Source: Fistularia commersonii
Taxonomy: Eukaryota; Chordata; Actinopteri; Syngnathiformes; Fistulariidae
Direction: 5' to 3'
DNA: 64,000 nt
NCBI GenBank assembly: GCA_037954325.1
Contig: JBBMNZ010000015.1
Coordinates: 7,812,001-7,876,000 of the forward strand
The notes below the pieces were generated by a model, which was not told where the DNA came from, did no database searches, and worked only from the letters and a program-made list of their open reading frames with translations. Numbering within the stretch: position 1 is the first letter of the stretch; every line of letters begins with the position of its first letter. The translations under genes were made by a program, and so were the position numbers. This document shows, in pieces, positions 24,088 through 35,654 of the stretch.

Positions 24088-25085
24088 CAGTGACGTGCGG
24101 TGAGGTTCATGGCTGGCGAGGCACTGACGTCATCACAGTCAGATTTACAAACATATGAACCCTACAGTGTAATTTATTCACCATTTTTTTGGCAGCAGTT
24201 GATGTTTGTTGTTTAAAATATCATATACATATACAAACTGTAGCAGAGAAAAAAGCACATGTAAAGAACGTTATTATCTCTTATCTTTACTTATAAATGA
24301 AGTCTGTGCGCCGCTCCTTCTGAAGCATGGATAACTTGCTTGTAGATGTCTTCCGTTTCTTTCTTCAGCTTAAAAAGTCTCTGTCTCAATGGAAATCTCT
24401 GCCAGTGAAGACGGTCGTCCTTGATCGGTCCTGTTCCGACTGTATGTTCTGAGTCTTTTCGGTGACAAGAATGACCGCTCCGCCAAAGCTGTCGTAGCCG
24501 GGACGGTGACCACAAGCCGGAGCAACTTTTTCGCCTTAGGAACGGTTTGAATGAGATCCTTCTTGGCCAAAAAGTGTAGAAGCTGCCCGGGAGATTTACA
24601 TTCATCCCTCACCGTTCGTGAGCTATACAGCCCGATGAGATCGGCAAAAAATAGCTGGATGGCTGCACTTGACTTGCTAACTGTTTACTGTAGCATGCTA
24701 TTGTCAATTCTATTATTCTGCAGCAGAGTAATAAGAAGGATCCCTGGGATCAGCGGTGCCCTCTACTGTGAGGCACCGTCACTGCGTGCCTCACTTCATG
24801 TCTCTTTGCAGTCGTTTTATGATTACGAGAAACACGTTACAGTTGTTGACGAAAAACATTCAACACATCTCTTCTTCATATTTGAATGGTAAATGTGATT
24901 TTTTTTTTAGCGATTTTGAAAAAAAAAAAAACTAAAAATGGTGAAGCTACGTGGAAAATAACTTTGTAGTTCTAATCACCGAATAAATATAACCATTTAA
25001 TTTATTTTTTCATTTTGCATTTTTTTCTTCTCATGATGACAGGTGAGGCCCGGCCTCCCCTCCCTCTACTGACTGCATGTCACTG
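24088..25085 (-). mobile_element. hAT element, non-autonomous remnant
   Basis: The left end CAGTGACGTGCGGTGAGG and the right end (minus strand CAGTGACATGCAGTCAG) form imperfect terminal inverted repeats of a hAT family. The 998-bp element keeps only the C-terminal end of its transposase on the minus strand. I could not identify an 8-bp target duplication, so the outermost bases may have changed. Confidence 0.78.
24291..24612 (-). pseudogene. hAT transposase C-terminal dimerisation domain, frameshifted
   Basis: From 24612 the minus-strand frame reads SPGQLLHFLAKKDLIQTVPK, then LVVTVPATTALAERSF and LRTYSRN. This is the signature of the hAT C-terminal dimerisation domain (VPATTA-S-ERSFSALKR). 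Near 24370 the homology moves to another frame, reading RLFKLKKETEDIYKQVI. A -1 or +1 shift has therefore broken it. The catalytic core is absent, so the protein cannot be functional. Confidence 0.85.
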
Positions 25086-25091
25086 ATTCAT

Positions 25092-26690
25092 ATTGAGTAG
25101 AACCTATACGTGCCAATTTAATTTGTTCTTTGAACCGAAATGTTCGCAAACACAATCAAAGTTTCCCATTGAAATTGATGTAATTTCCATTGATCGGTTC
25201 TGCAGCCCTAGAAAAACATATAGGACTGTCTCAGAAAATTAGAATATTGTGATAAAGTTCTTTTAATCTGTAATGCAATTACAAAAACAAAAATCTCATA
25301 CATTCTGGATTCATTACAAATAGACTGAAATATTGCAAGCCTTTTATTATTTTGATATTGCTGATTATGGTTTACATCTTAAGAAAACTCAATAATCCTA
25401 TTTCAAAATATTAGAATATCTTGAAAAAGTAATTTTTGTTTTTTTTTAATTGCATTACAGAAGATAAAGAACTTCATCACAATATTCTAATTTTCTGAGA
25501 CAGTCCTGTACTGTTCTCTTTTGAAACTTTTATGGGTTTATTTAGGTCAAAAATAGCAAAGACTACCTAAATTATTGCAATGTTTCTGGCTTTCTCTCTC
25601 TTCTTGCCAGCACTTGCACTCGGTGTTTCCTTCTCCTGAACTAAAGCCTTCTTGCGTTATGAGACCTTCGCTAACGCCATGGTTAATGCAAACTCCAGCT
25701 AGCTTTCATTAATCCAAATGAACAGTTACTTTCCTACTTCGTGTATGATGTGAGACCTTTGCTTCGTTAATGTAAACACCTTTTAGCCTCATCAGTCCTC
25801 ATTAGCGCATCTTCGTTCTTCAGAATTGTACAAATGGTTTACTTAGCCATGACTTAGCCTTGGCAAGATCTGTAACACAAACATTGTTCTCACACTCAGC
25901 TATTATTTACTGCTCGAGATCGACTGTAACTATAAATTTCTTCCGAACACCACTAGCACTTTAACCTTTTTTGGGCGCCATAATGTGGGCAAACTTACTA
26001 ATTAATGCGCCAAAACGGATTATAACAGGAGAACACAACTGTGAACCATGTAAACAACACTGGGTACCTGCATGACTGCCACTATGCTACAACGTATGCT
26101 GCTGTATATATTAAAGGTTTATTACTCTCCCCACTCTCTTATTAACCTTTCCCACTTTCTTATAAACACTTCCTATACTTGCTTTCACATGTCGAGAAGT
26201 TACAATGGTACGATTGTTAGAATCTTCTTCTGACGCTCAGCTTCAGTGTCAGATATTCTGGAAGGCACAAAATGTTTGTGCATCATAGTTAGGGGCTGGA
26301 ATAAATGAAAAACTTTCACAGATAATTCACACTAATACAATGCCGCAGAGTAACACTACGAGTAGCGACGTCGCACAACAATGGGAAATAGACAAGGCAA
26401 GACGCTGAATGAATTCTAAGCAAAGGAGAGGCAGAGAACAATGCCACGGTTGCTGAGCCAATCAGAGCCCAGGATACAGAGGACCCTGCTCTGGTTGGTC
26501 GCCGTTCTACTAAACGCTTATTTTACCATGAAATGATTGAAATGATAAATGCATATTTAAAACAATGCATGATATAGCCAAAAATACGCAATGTAAAATT
26601 AGATGAACAAAGTAAAAATTCCATCTGTGATACAGTGAGACCACTTAAGGCGAGCCGCAATATAGGGAGGGACTACTTTATTCCATGTTT
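25092..26690. mobile_element. Tigger/pogo-like element, decayed
   Basis: The left end (GAGTAGAACCTATACGTGCC, then TTTCCCATTGAAATTGATGT) and the right end (GGCGAGCCGCAATATAGGGA, then GGACTACT) resemble the ends of fish Tigger/pogo-like elements as I remember them. The inside contains GGGCGCCATAATGTGGGCAA and CCAATCAGAGCCCAGGATAC, also seen in such elements. No transposase frame is visible. The MITE at 25221-25508 interrupts its left part. Confidence 0.5.
25221..25508. mobile_element. Palindromic MITE (GGACTGTCTCAG ends), copy 1
   Basis: Ends are GGACTGTCTCAGAAAATTAG and its reverse complement. The flanking TA dinucleotides fit a Tc1/mariner-type insertion. The two terminal arms are complementary for about 60 bp, leaving an internal segment with CAAGCCTTTTATTATTTT. 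The left-most CA of the terminus is missing compared with copies 2 and 3. Confidence 0.9.
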
Positions 26691-27265
26691 TCCGGAACAA
26701 GGAACACCGGTTTAAATACATCTAAAAATCAGCAAAATACGAGTTTAAACATGAAAAGGAAGTCTGGGATATTCATATAAATCAATATTATCTGGAAAAA
26801 CAGTGAGGAAGTTGTGGAAGATTATTATGTATTTGAATCATAAATAATCACTATGTTCTAAATTAATCTGAAAATCAGTTAGAAATCAAATAAAAAGATT
26901 GAAAACTGTAAAATATGCCAAGAAAAAAAAAAAAAAATCTCAAAGTTTGGAGACGTGACGTGTAAATATGATTGCAGAAATTTCAAAGGGGAAATCATGA
27001 AAAATACAAGAAATAAAAAAAAACTACAAATACAAAGTAGCAAAGAAATGCCCATAAACTGATGCATGATCCCTAAAATTCAACAACAAATAACTAAAAT
27101 ATCAACAATTCATCATTGAGGAATAAGTAGAAAAGCTATAAGACGATCAGAAAGGGGTAAAAATTGTCATCAAGATATATGTATATATATATGTGTGTGT
27201 GTGTGTATATGTACATGTATATGTATATATTTGTAATGACTGGATTTGACTTTATGCTGTGTCAT
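26691..27265. other. AT-rich sequence, no gene seen
   Basis: AT-rich unique DNA with a short TG/TA alternating tract at about 27177-27230. No exon or clear transposon. Confidence 0.55.
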
Positions 27266-27590
27266 ATTCATTCATTCATTCATTATCCATATTACTCATA
27301 TGGTGGAGGTTATCCTTGCTGCCATTGGCCAAAAGGCAGGGTTCACCCTTGACCAATCACAGGGCCACATCTAAAGACATTCAACCATTCACCCTCACTT
27401 TCATATATTAGTCTAAAAATAGATATACAACCATCCACCCACAATAAAGAGACATACAAGTTGCCTCCAACAACAGCATGTTTTTGGGAGACCATGCAAA
27501 CTCCACCTATCGAGATCAAACTAGCGACTTTCTGGCTCTAACAACCGAGCCACTACCCAACAGACTTACTCTGAATGGATATCCAAATGT
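27266..27590 (-). mobile_element. tRNA-derived SINE (family 1), minus strand
   Basis: The ATTC tail lies at 27266-27285, followed by GCCATTGGCCAAAAGGCAGG, CACCCTTGACCAATCACAGG and the GACCATGCAAACTCCACC segment typical of the family. The tRNA-like head near 27530-27590 is heavily mutated. Confidence 0.75.
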
Positions 27591-28205
27591 CAAATATAGA
27601 ATTTATATTTTCAAATGTTTGGTCCTCATCAGCTCGGACGATCAAGGGCACAAACAGAAAAAAAAGTGTGTTGTTTCCGGTCACGCCTGAAAGATTCTCC
27701 CAGTGATGCGCCTGGAATACAGATTTGACAGAAACACACAAAGCCCCCCCCCCAAACTCCGCCCTCCCTTGCAGGTGAATTTGAACACGGGTGTCTAAAA
27801 GAAAGGGAACGCTATTTACGCTCAAGGTCAAACGTCCAAGCAAGACGATGACTGACGAAGGCGCCTTTGTGATTGACGGGATGTGAGACTGATGCTTTCA
27901 AAATAAAAGAAAAAAACAACCCCTTTGCCTTGTTGATCCAGCATAAAACACAAAACTTAGATCTAAACTTCATAATATTGAACACACCTGTAGTGCAAAA
28001 TCCCTCCACCCTCAATTCAGTGCTCTTCAGCTCATGTTCATGTCATTTTCAGCATCATTTTTTTGCAAGTACATGCAGACCCTTCACATAATGAGGTTTA
28101 AATCCAGATGGGTTTTTACAACACGGCCCTTGCTGGGAGGCCAATTTCAGCCCTCGCAGAAGATAATTTTTGAATTTGCACGTATCGGAGACCCTCTTTC
28201 AGTCA
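27591..28205. other. Unique sequence, no gene seen
   Basis: Mixed sequence with a C run at 27745-27753. Open frames on both strands lack domains. No repeat recognised. Confidence 0.5.
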
Positions 28206-28296
28206 TGGGGAGGGCGGCGTGGCACAGGAGATAGAGCAGGCATCTTTAGACCCGACCATTCCGAGTTTGATTTCCAGCTCTTTCTAGTATGTTGAA
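28206..28296 (+). mobile_element. tRNA-derived SINE (family 2), truncated
   Basis: GGCGGCGTGGCACAGGAGAT with GAGTTTGATTTCC downstream repeats the head of the copy at 20263. The body stops after about 90 bp, where the LINE copy begins. Confidence 0.7.
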
Positions 28297-28309
28297 GTGT
28301 TGATCTCTA

Positions 28310-29362
28310 CTGATCTCCATTGTGTTTTTGCAGACTTAGAAAAAGCATATGACAGGGTGCCAAGAAAAGAACTCTGGTATAGTATGAGGAAATCTGGAGT
28401 GGCAGAGAAGTATGTTGGACAGGTGCAGGACATGTATGTTAGCTGTGAGACAGTGGTGCATTGTGCAGTAGGGGTAACAAAGAAGTTCAAGGTGGAGGTG
28501 GGACTCCATCAGTGATCAGCTCTGAGCCCCTTCTTGTTTGCAGTGGTGATGGACAGGCTGACAGATGAGGCTAGACATGAATCGCTATGAACTATGATAT
28601 TTGCAGATGACATTGTGATCTGTAGTGAGAGCAGGGAACAGGTAGAGGAAAATCTAGAGAGGTGAAGTTATACGCTTGAAAGGAAAGGAATGAAGGTTAA
28701 TCGCAACAAGACAGAGTATTTGTGTGTGAATGAGAGGGACCCGGGTGGAACGGTGAGGCTACAGGCAGTGGAGATCAAGAAGTTGGAGGTTTTCAGGTAC
28801 TTGGGGTCAACAGTCCAGAGCAGCGGAGAATGTAGAAAAGAGGTGAAGAGACAGGTTCAAGTAGGTTGGAATGGGTGGAGAAAAATGTCAGGGGTACTAT
28901 GTGATAGAAGGCTTTCAGCCAGAATGAAAGGAAAGGTGTACAAGACAGTGGTGAGACCAGCGATGCTGTATGGCCCAGAAACAGTTTCAATGACGAAAAA
29001 GACAGGAGGCAGAGCGAGAGGCCGCAGAGATGAAAATGCCATGGTTCTCTTTAGAAGTGACAAGGATGGATAGGATTAGGAGCGAGTCCATCAGAGGAGC
29101 AGCACATGTTAGATGTTTTGGAGAGAAGGTCAGAGAAGCCAGACTGAGATGGTTGAGTCATGTGCAGAGGAGGGATAGTGAATATATCGGGAGAGGGATG
29201 CTGGAATTAGAGCTGCCAGGTAGGAGGTCTCGAGGAAAACCAAGGAGAAGATTTATGGACGTAGTGAGAGAGGATATGAAGAAGGTAGTTGGTGTGAGAG
29301 AGGAGGAAACAGAGAATGGGGGTAGACGGAGAAGGTTGATTTGCTGTGGCGACCCCTGAAAG
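28310..29362 (+). pseudogene. LINE reverse transcriptase ORF2, broken
   Basis: From about 28325 the frame reads FADLEKAYDRVPRKELW (RT motif A region), then FKVEVGLHQ, a stop, and SALSPFLFAVVMDRLTDEA (motif B region). The catalytic FADD box is intact at 28599-28610. Further downstream come VFRYLGSTVQSSGE, CDRRLSARMKGKVYKTVVRP, then frameshifts into LRWLSHVQRRDSEYIGRGM and RRRFMDVVRED. At least one stop near 28516, another near 28662 and two shifts near 29000 make it non-functional. The C-terminal region corresponds to the LINE part after the RT domain. Confidence 0.88.
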
Positions 29363-29386
29363 GAAAAGACGAAAGAGGAAGAAGAG
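28310..29386 (+). mobile_element. RTE-like LINE (family A), longest copy
   Basis: A 5'-truncated non-LTR retrotransposon covering the RT core to the 3' end. The 3' terminus has CTGTGGCGACCCCTGAAAGG. Other copies of the family are at 14808 (+), 39845 (-) and 40758 (+). The flanking CTATACTA-type repeat begins directly after it. No target duplication could be identified with confidence. Confidence 0.9.
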
Positions 29387-29486
29387 CACCTTACACAATA
29401 CTATACTTTGATAGGCTACACTATGTTTTATTGTACTCTACTACCTAACACTATTCTACACTAAACTATGCTTTAATACACTATAC

Positions 29487-30970
29487 AAGTGGAGGGTCGA
29501 TAGTGCCTGCAAGGCCTTCTCCGCTGGCCAAAAAAAACATCTGAATCATTTAATTATATTTTTATATATCATATTATGTAAAATAATTCCAATTATTCCT
29601 TTTACCAATCACACCTCTGCCATTATTTCATGCCAGTCATGGTCAAAGTCAAAGAAATCTGCCTGGAGGCCTGCAGAATCAGATTCACAGGTGCTCTAGC
29701 AAAAAATAAGTATTGATGAAACTGTTGCTTCAACCAATCAGATTTTGAGTTTTGACACCAAGGCCTTCTGGAAGGGTACAGTAACGACAGTGGGCCACAT
29801 TTAATATAGTTATACAAACAAACAAATATGGTTGTGTTGATATAATAGCTAATTTTTCAACCCATGATGGCTGAAGGAAGAGAAGAACCAGATGTTGTCA
29901 TGATTTCGGAGGGGATGCCTGACCCACATGCCGGGACACTCAGGAGGTACGCCGCTTTTTATTCTGCTTTTTATTGGCCATTGCTCGATATGGTGTTTGG
30001 AGCCAGGCTGGGTTTGACTTGCTTAACCGAGGCAGCAACCAGACACCATAGCACTGCCAGACACATAAAAACAACTATTCCGTCCAAAACTTTCGGGGAC
30101 ACCAGAGTTGATCTACAACTGAGAGAGCAAGTGCATAGCAAGTAATGCAGCGCAGCGAGTAATGCGGTGCAGAGAGTACCGTAGAGCAGACCGCACTGGT
30201 CTTGCATTATGTAACGGGCACGTGTCAAGAAGCCATCTATCAGATTCGAAGATATTACCAGTGGGAGAGGAGCCGATGACATTGCAGGTCTTATTACTCA
30301 ATTTTTGGTGGAAAATGAATATGAGGGTAAAGTAGTGGCAGTCTTTTGACGGCGCAGCAGTCATGTCCTCTGGATTAAGTGGAGTGCAAGCTCAAGTTAA
30401 AGAGAGAGCAGCCGTACACATTTCTGTGTTTGGTACTGACCATCCCTTTGTCCACCGCTTTTGTCGAGCAAATATTTTCAGGCCTAAAGTGAAATAAAAC
30501 TTCTGCCAGAAATATGACACGGCAGGCTTGACTTTCAGCATTAGATTTGGCGATAGAAAAGGACTTGATGGAGCTGAAGTGCACAAATAATCTATAAAAA
30601 AAGAGTAATTGAACTCTTTTTGAGGAATGGAGGATGGATTTTGTGTACAAATAATCCAAATTTTTCTACGAGTAAAATGTGTCTATTTTCCTCAATAATA
30701 TTGCAATTTTATGTAGGTATTATTGTTGCTTGTTTATGTGTGTTGCAGTTGCAGCTGTAGCAGAAGGAGACTTGTGCACTCCGGATATTTTCTCTTCAGC
30801 AACAGCATTTATTGCAGCCACACCAGTTATCGCTGCAATGTCACGGCTCTTTTTACTGCACTTCTGCATTACAAGATGTTTTTTTATAGCCATAAAACAG
30901 TTACTGAGGGGTGGATTGATAAATGGAGCACTACTAAAGGCCCAGGAGTGAAATGCATGGCCCGCCAACG
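29487..30970 (+). mobile_element. hAT element (ZMYM1-like transposase), deleted copy
   Basis: The left end AAGTGGAGGGTCGATAGTGC and the right end (minus strand CGTTGGCGGGCCATGCATTT) are imperfect hAT-type termini. Flanking octamers are CACTATAC and GGCTATAC, identical at the last six positions, fitting an aged 8-bp target duplication in the CTATACTA array. The inside keeps scattered parts of a transposase in plus orientation. Confidence 0.75.
29860..30660 (+). pseudogene. hAT transposase relic, ZMYM1-like
   Basis: Recognisable pieces in order are EAATRHHSTARHIKTTIPSK and FGDTRVDLQLREQ (about 30030-30130), then ADDIAGLITQFLVENEYEGK (about 30252-30325). After a stop and frame change comes GVQAQVKERA-like sequence. 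The C-terminal dimerisation part reads TAFVEQIFSGLK with IEKDLMELK (about 30450-30595). The intervening core between the first and last catalytic parts is deleted. Several stops are present. Confidence 0.78.
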
Positions 30971-31058
30971 GGCTATACTATACTACACTACATTCCCTTA
31001 CCTTGCACTGTACTATACTTTGGTAGGCTATACTATATCACGCTACTTTTCATTACAC

Positions 31059-31333
31059 CAGTGTTTCCCAAACTTTTTGGAGCCACGGCACATATTTTAC
31101 ATTTGAAAAATCACAACACCAAATAGGGACACAGCTTAATTCAATACCTGTTGCCATCTAGTGGAAGAGCATTTAATTGTTCTGCCTGTCACTGCATGCT
31201 GCCCATATAGATAGACGTACAAAGACACATTATTTGCATTGAATAAATTATTCTTGGACCAAACAGAAAGCATTTTTCCACAACACATCTGATGATCTAT
31301 CTCAGAGCACACAAATGTGATTGGGAAACACTG
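31059..31333. mobile_element. hAT-type MITE, 275 bp
   Basis: Terminal inverted repeats CAGTGTTTCCCAAAC and (minus) CAGTGTTTCCCAATC. Flanking octamers are CATTACAC and TACTACAC, matching at six of eight positions, fitting an 8-bp target duplication. There is no coding content. Confidence 0.83.
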
Positions 31334-31447
31334 TACTACACTATACTTCAATAAGGTATACCAGCCTATACAAGGCCATGTTGTTCCATGCTTCTTTATA
31401 CTATATTATAATGCTCTACACAACAACATACTGTCAATAGGTTATAC

Positions 31448-32664
31448 CAGGGGTGGCCACACTTTTTGACTTGCAACACAATTGGTTCTAAAATTTGAGG
31501 GGCCAGGCCAGGAACAGATGGATGGAGTGTTTGTGTGAACTAATATAATTAGAATGAAAGTACATGTTAAAGCTATTACATGAAAGCATTTGGCCTTTTA
31601 ACAAAGCATGAATATTCAAGGCTCATTGTACAAATTGTTTTCCAAATGCACTGATTTCATAACACATCAGAGAAACTCACCTTCAGTTTCCGTGGGAGCG
31701 GTGTTGTTGATCTCGCTTTTTTGACAGTGCATCAAAGTCCGGAGTTAGTTTTGTTGTGATTATCAGGATTGATCCAAAGGTGTTGGTCGGTTGACTTGGA
31801 TCAGTGACGAGCTTTGTTGGTGTGGTACCGAATGTCTGCTCTCATATGTAGGTCCAACCAAACAACGTCAGCAACCTCCGGAGGTTTGGAATCATGGCCA
31901 TTTGCTAATTTAAACACCGGCATAAAACTTGCCTTGGTTGTCATGGTTCTCTGTCCTTTTCTTGGTGGTTCCACTTTGTCAGCCGACTTAGTCACATGGC
32001 AGCAGAAGTGCCTCCAAGTGGACGCTTCATCGCTTCCAGTCCCACTGGTTGCCAGGTTGGGTCGTTCCCCTCCCAGATAGGTTTCTTTGTTTGCCATGAG
32101 AGACCTCCTGGAACCGGCCCAGTCTGTCTCCGATTCCCCTTCTTGATCTGCTTTCTGCTATTGCAAACTTTCTCCCGCTGCCATGAGCCTCAGTAGGGTT
32201 AATGAACTCTTTCTATGCAGTCGTGTCCATCCTGTACTCGACTCTAGAACCTCTGAGCCGTGGCCACCTGTCCTTGCATTGACTGCTCACTAGCATAGTT
32301 AGCATGCTTCCTTGCAAAGAGATGGCTGATATTGTGTTCTTTGAAACCACATTAGCTTCTTGGCATATCTGGCATACAGCCGTCGATTGGACTTCAGCGA
32401 AAAAGACCTTTTGTTGAACACTCGGCACTCACCGTCCATTTTTCTCTTCTGTGGTCTGCACATTTTTACAGAAGGGTTCAAATGGCAAAATGAAAAAGAG
32501 ACGCAGAGATAAATACGCTGCGCCCTCTATTGGGGAACACAGGTATTTCAGGGAAAAGAGAAAATAAATGAGGTTTAATTATTATAAGATTTTACATTTG
32601 GTGGGCCTGATTAAAACCCCGGCATGTTGTATACGGCACGCTGGTCCTTGTTTGCCCATGGCTG
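31448..32664 (-). mobile_element. hAT element with BED-finger relic
   Basis: The left end CAGGGGTGGCCACACTTTTT and the right end (minus CAGCCATGGGCAAACAAGG) fit hAT termini. Flanking octamers GGTTATAC and GTCTATAT match at five of eight positions. Minus-strand frames at 32213-32481 read KRKMDGECRVFNK and then, in another frame, EVQSTAVCQICQEANVVSKN. This resembles the N-terminal zinc-finger region of GTF2IRD2-type hAT transposases. A 98-codon open frame at 31801-32097 (minus) is not recognised and could be part of the element or captured DNA. No catalytic core is visible. Confidence 0.68.
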
Positions 32665-32712
32665 GTCTATATTGTACACTACTATACTTTCCTACACTAT
32701 TGCTTTAATACT

Positions 32713-33334
32713 TTTCAAAATCTTCTCCTCGTGGCAACTGGACTTGAATTTCTTCACTTGGAGATGTCTCACCCATCATCTGAGACAATTCTTCTTCACT
32801 TCGCTTCTTCAGTTCAGAAGAAGCCTCTTGGATGAGGGCGAACGTCTTCGACTGTAGAAATGAAAGGCCAGTTGCCATGACAAGAAGATTTCAACAAGAA
32901 TTTACCATGACCTGGATGAATGAAAACCTCCACAAACATATTGTTTGAATAGTCTATAACAGCTGTTGTCAACTTTTACCACTCAGAACTATTTTGCCCC
33001 TTTCCCCACAGTAAAAAAAACAACTTGGAGCCACACAAAACTTTTAAAAGTCAAAATGACTTAACATGGCATATAATGTTTTTTTTTTTTTTTACTTTAT
33101 ACTATGTATAAATAAAATATGTGTTGCATTTCCTTAAATCAATGAACAACTGCAGAAAAAACAAAATTACATTTCTGCTTGCAACAAACCATTTTGAAAA
33201 AATATGTTGGGTTGAAGGTCACTTTTTAAGCAAAATAGATGGTGTTTATTTGAGTCCTTGTATAGATGAAAAAAAACACTCAAATTATTCTACAGCAGCA
33301 AACCAAAACTACTGTCCTCTTTCTGTTTTATACT
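32713..33334. other. Unassigned insert within the array region
   Basis: Includes a palindromic-looking segment at 32780-32845 (CACTTCGCTTCTTCAGTTCA and GAAGAAGCCTCTTGGATGAG), which is a common fish repeat motif. From about 32960 the sequence starts CAGCTGTTGTCAAC, resembling a hAT end. Boundaries are not clear enough to call an element. Confidence 0.4.
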
Positions 33335-33429
33335 ATGCTACACCATGCTATGCTGCGCTGTGCTATACTAAATATACCATGCTATGCTGCACTATGCCAT
33401 ACTAGCATACTATATGCCTTGCTATAGTA

Positions 33430-33736
33430 CAGGACTGTCTCAGAAAATTAGAATATTGTGATAAGGTTCTTTATCTTCTGTAACGCAATTAAAAAAACAA
33501 AAAATACTATTTCATGATATTCTGATATTTTGAGATAGGATTTTTAGTTTTTTTTTGAGATAGGATTTTTTCTCAAGATGTAAGACATAATCAGCAATAT
33601 TAAAGTAATAAAAAGGCTTGCGATATTTCAGTTGATTTATAATGAATCCAGAATGTATAACATTTTTGTTTTTGTAATTGCATTCCAGAAGATAAAGAAC
33701 TTTATCACAATATTCTAATTTTCTGAGACAGTCCTG
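33430..33736. mobile_element. Palindromic MITE (GGACTGTCTCAG ends), copy 2
   Basis: Begins CAGGACTGTCTCAGAAAATT and ends with the reverse complement, flanked by TA on both sides. It sits inside the CTATACTA array, which offers many TA targets. An internal duplication of TTTTTTGAGATAGGATTTTT (33527-33570) makes it about 20 bp longer than the other copies. Confidence 0.92.
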
Positions 33737-33794
33737 TATACTATACGACACCATACCGCGCTATGCTATGCTGTATATTACTTTGCTTCACTTT

Positions 33795-33905
33795 CCATCT
33801 CAACAAGCCTGGGAAGACCTCGGGGTCATCCTTGAAGAGCTTGGGTGTGCCTCTGTGGACAGGGATGCCTGGGTTGACCTTCTCAGTAGCTCATTTTGTA
33901 TCGGT
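33795..33905 (+). mobile_element. Possible Rex3-type C-terminal scrap
   Basis: Translation gives QAWEDLGVILEELG and then DAWVDLL, similar in order and spacing to the extreme C-terminus of the Rex3 protein (AWERLGIPPEELE, then VWASLL). It is short and isolated, directly after the CTATACTA array. Confidence 0.42.
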
Positions 33906-35650
33906 GGTTTGATTCACCGCTCTTCCATTCTGCATGCCAAAGTGACACCGCAAACCCGGGTTTAATTATACACAAGCAGGAGTGGAAACAACCACCACCC
34001 TTTGTAATGTGTGCTAAGCTGCAGCAGCTCACCTGAATCTCCAGTCTGTGGTTGAACTTCAATACAGAAGGACAATGTTATTCATGCACTTTGCATGATC
34101 ACTGCAGAAATATAGGCGACTGTTGACGCCGCTGCAAAACCTTATGTCAACCCGAATCACAGACGTATCGACTGAGAGCGCAGACCAGTGGACCGGGAGT
34201 CTGTAGGAGTTGAGAAAAAGTAGGACAAAGTTTGATCCAGTGCGGCGGTCTGAACGCCAGCGGTGGTGTGTGGGGTCCGCATCAACAGTGCCCAATCACA
34301 CAGCTGTGATCTGACACAGAAGAATGAATCAGCCCGTGGGGTCTGCGCTCTCCAATCCCATCCCTTGTTCAGCGACAAGAGAATCAAAGCAAAGTTCTGA
34401 TTTATATCGTCGTCCTTATTAAAAAACAATTGCCCGAGTCGTATTTTCAATTTTCTCAGCTAAAACTGATCCATGTGTGGAATAACGAATTGATTAATGC
34501 AGAAAATATTTTTTGTGTATTTTTTTAAGACGAGCGATAATAATGCTTGGTATACACACACATATAAAATGGATACATAATTAAATACATACATAAATAA
34601 TATAATTTGTGGAGTAATTGCTCATCAATTTCTTGTAAATGTAATTTCTTGTAAATTTGTCTGTAATCCTATCCCTATTATATTTTATTTATTTGTCAGT
34701 TTGAATTTCAGACTTTTTGCATCTTATTCTCCTTGCTGTTTTCTTTTTTTCTGTTTTATTTAAGTTGTTTTAACTTTTTTGGACTTGAAAATAAAGTTTG
34801 CTATATAAATCTGAAGATAGTCTGTTGCTTTTTTCACGCATTTAAAAAGAAAAGCTGATTGGAAAATCTGTTATTTTAGTCACTTCCTTCATACCTCATT
34901 TATTTTATATTGTCAATATTGTCTTTCAAGACATTATTCAGGGGATTTGCCCTGCGGTTTCCTTTTTTCCCCCATATCATTTCCAGGTAAATGCATCAAT
35001 TTTTCTCTAATTTCCAGGTAATTACGCCTCTTCTCGTGTGAGTTCTGAAATCAAAACCCCCGGGTCCAGAACAAGAAAACGTTTGAGAAGCATCTGTAGT
35101 GATTAGATATGTCTCTGTACTCGCGTGCAGACTTTTAATTAATTAATTTATTAATTAATTTTTTTGTCTGCATTCTTGTAAACAGTTGGATCCTTATCAG
35201 TTCATTCGGAGGTAAAACACTTAAGCGGAGCCTTGAGGGAAAACGCTCTCATCATCACATAGGCTCAAAGAACAGCTCGATTCCATGGCCTTAATTAGAT
35301 CACACTCTGAAAATAGAACGGCTGCCTTCGAGTGTCACAAAGTATAAAAATATTAAAAATAACCTTAAAGTGACATTTTCCACATGACATAATGATGATA
35401 GAATTCAATTTATTAATATCATTTTCGTTTGAAATCCAGTTTTGTCATCATGCGCTTTGTCAGACATGTAATCAGCTTTTATGGCAACGTTGATCAAAGC
35501 ATAAATAAATAAAAAGATACATAAAGAAATAAATATATCCTTTTTCTCTCTAAAAAAAAATAAAACAGGGAAAAAAAGGAGCCAGCCATAAAACATGACC
35601 AATGAAAAAAATAATATTTTTTTTTAGGGTGCTCATTTAGTTGCTTGTCC
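33906..35650. other. Unique sequence, no gene seen
   Basis: Mixed to AT-rich DNA. 35030-35330 is a balanced, non-repetitive block with TTAATTAATTTATTAATTAA near 35137. No exon or element recognised. Confidence 0.5.
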
Positions 35651-35654
35651 GCAT

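Larger units (their letters stand above)
29391..33785. repeat. Decayed CTATACTA/CTATGCTA array split by insertions
   Basis: Pieces of a low-complexity repeat made of CTATACTA, CTACACTA, CTATGCTA and similar words occur at 29391-29486, 30971-31058, 31334-31447, 32665-32712, 33335-33429 and 33737-33785. Between them lie transposons. Removing the inserts would leave a few hundred base pairs of continuous array. The composition is constant across the pieces, so they were one array. Confidence 0.72.

Noticed and set aside
14110..28296. Functional tRNA genes at the SINE heads (14310, 20263, 28206)
   Set aside because: A and B boxes are present but mutated. The segments do not fold into a complete cloverleaf by eye, and they continue into SINE bodies.
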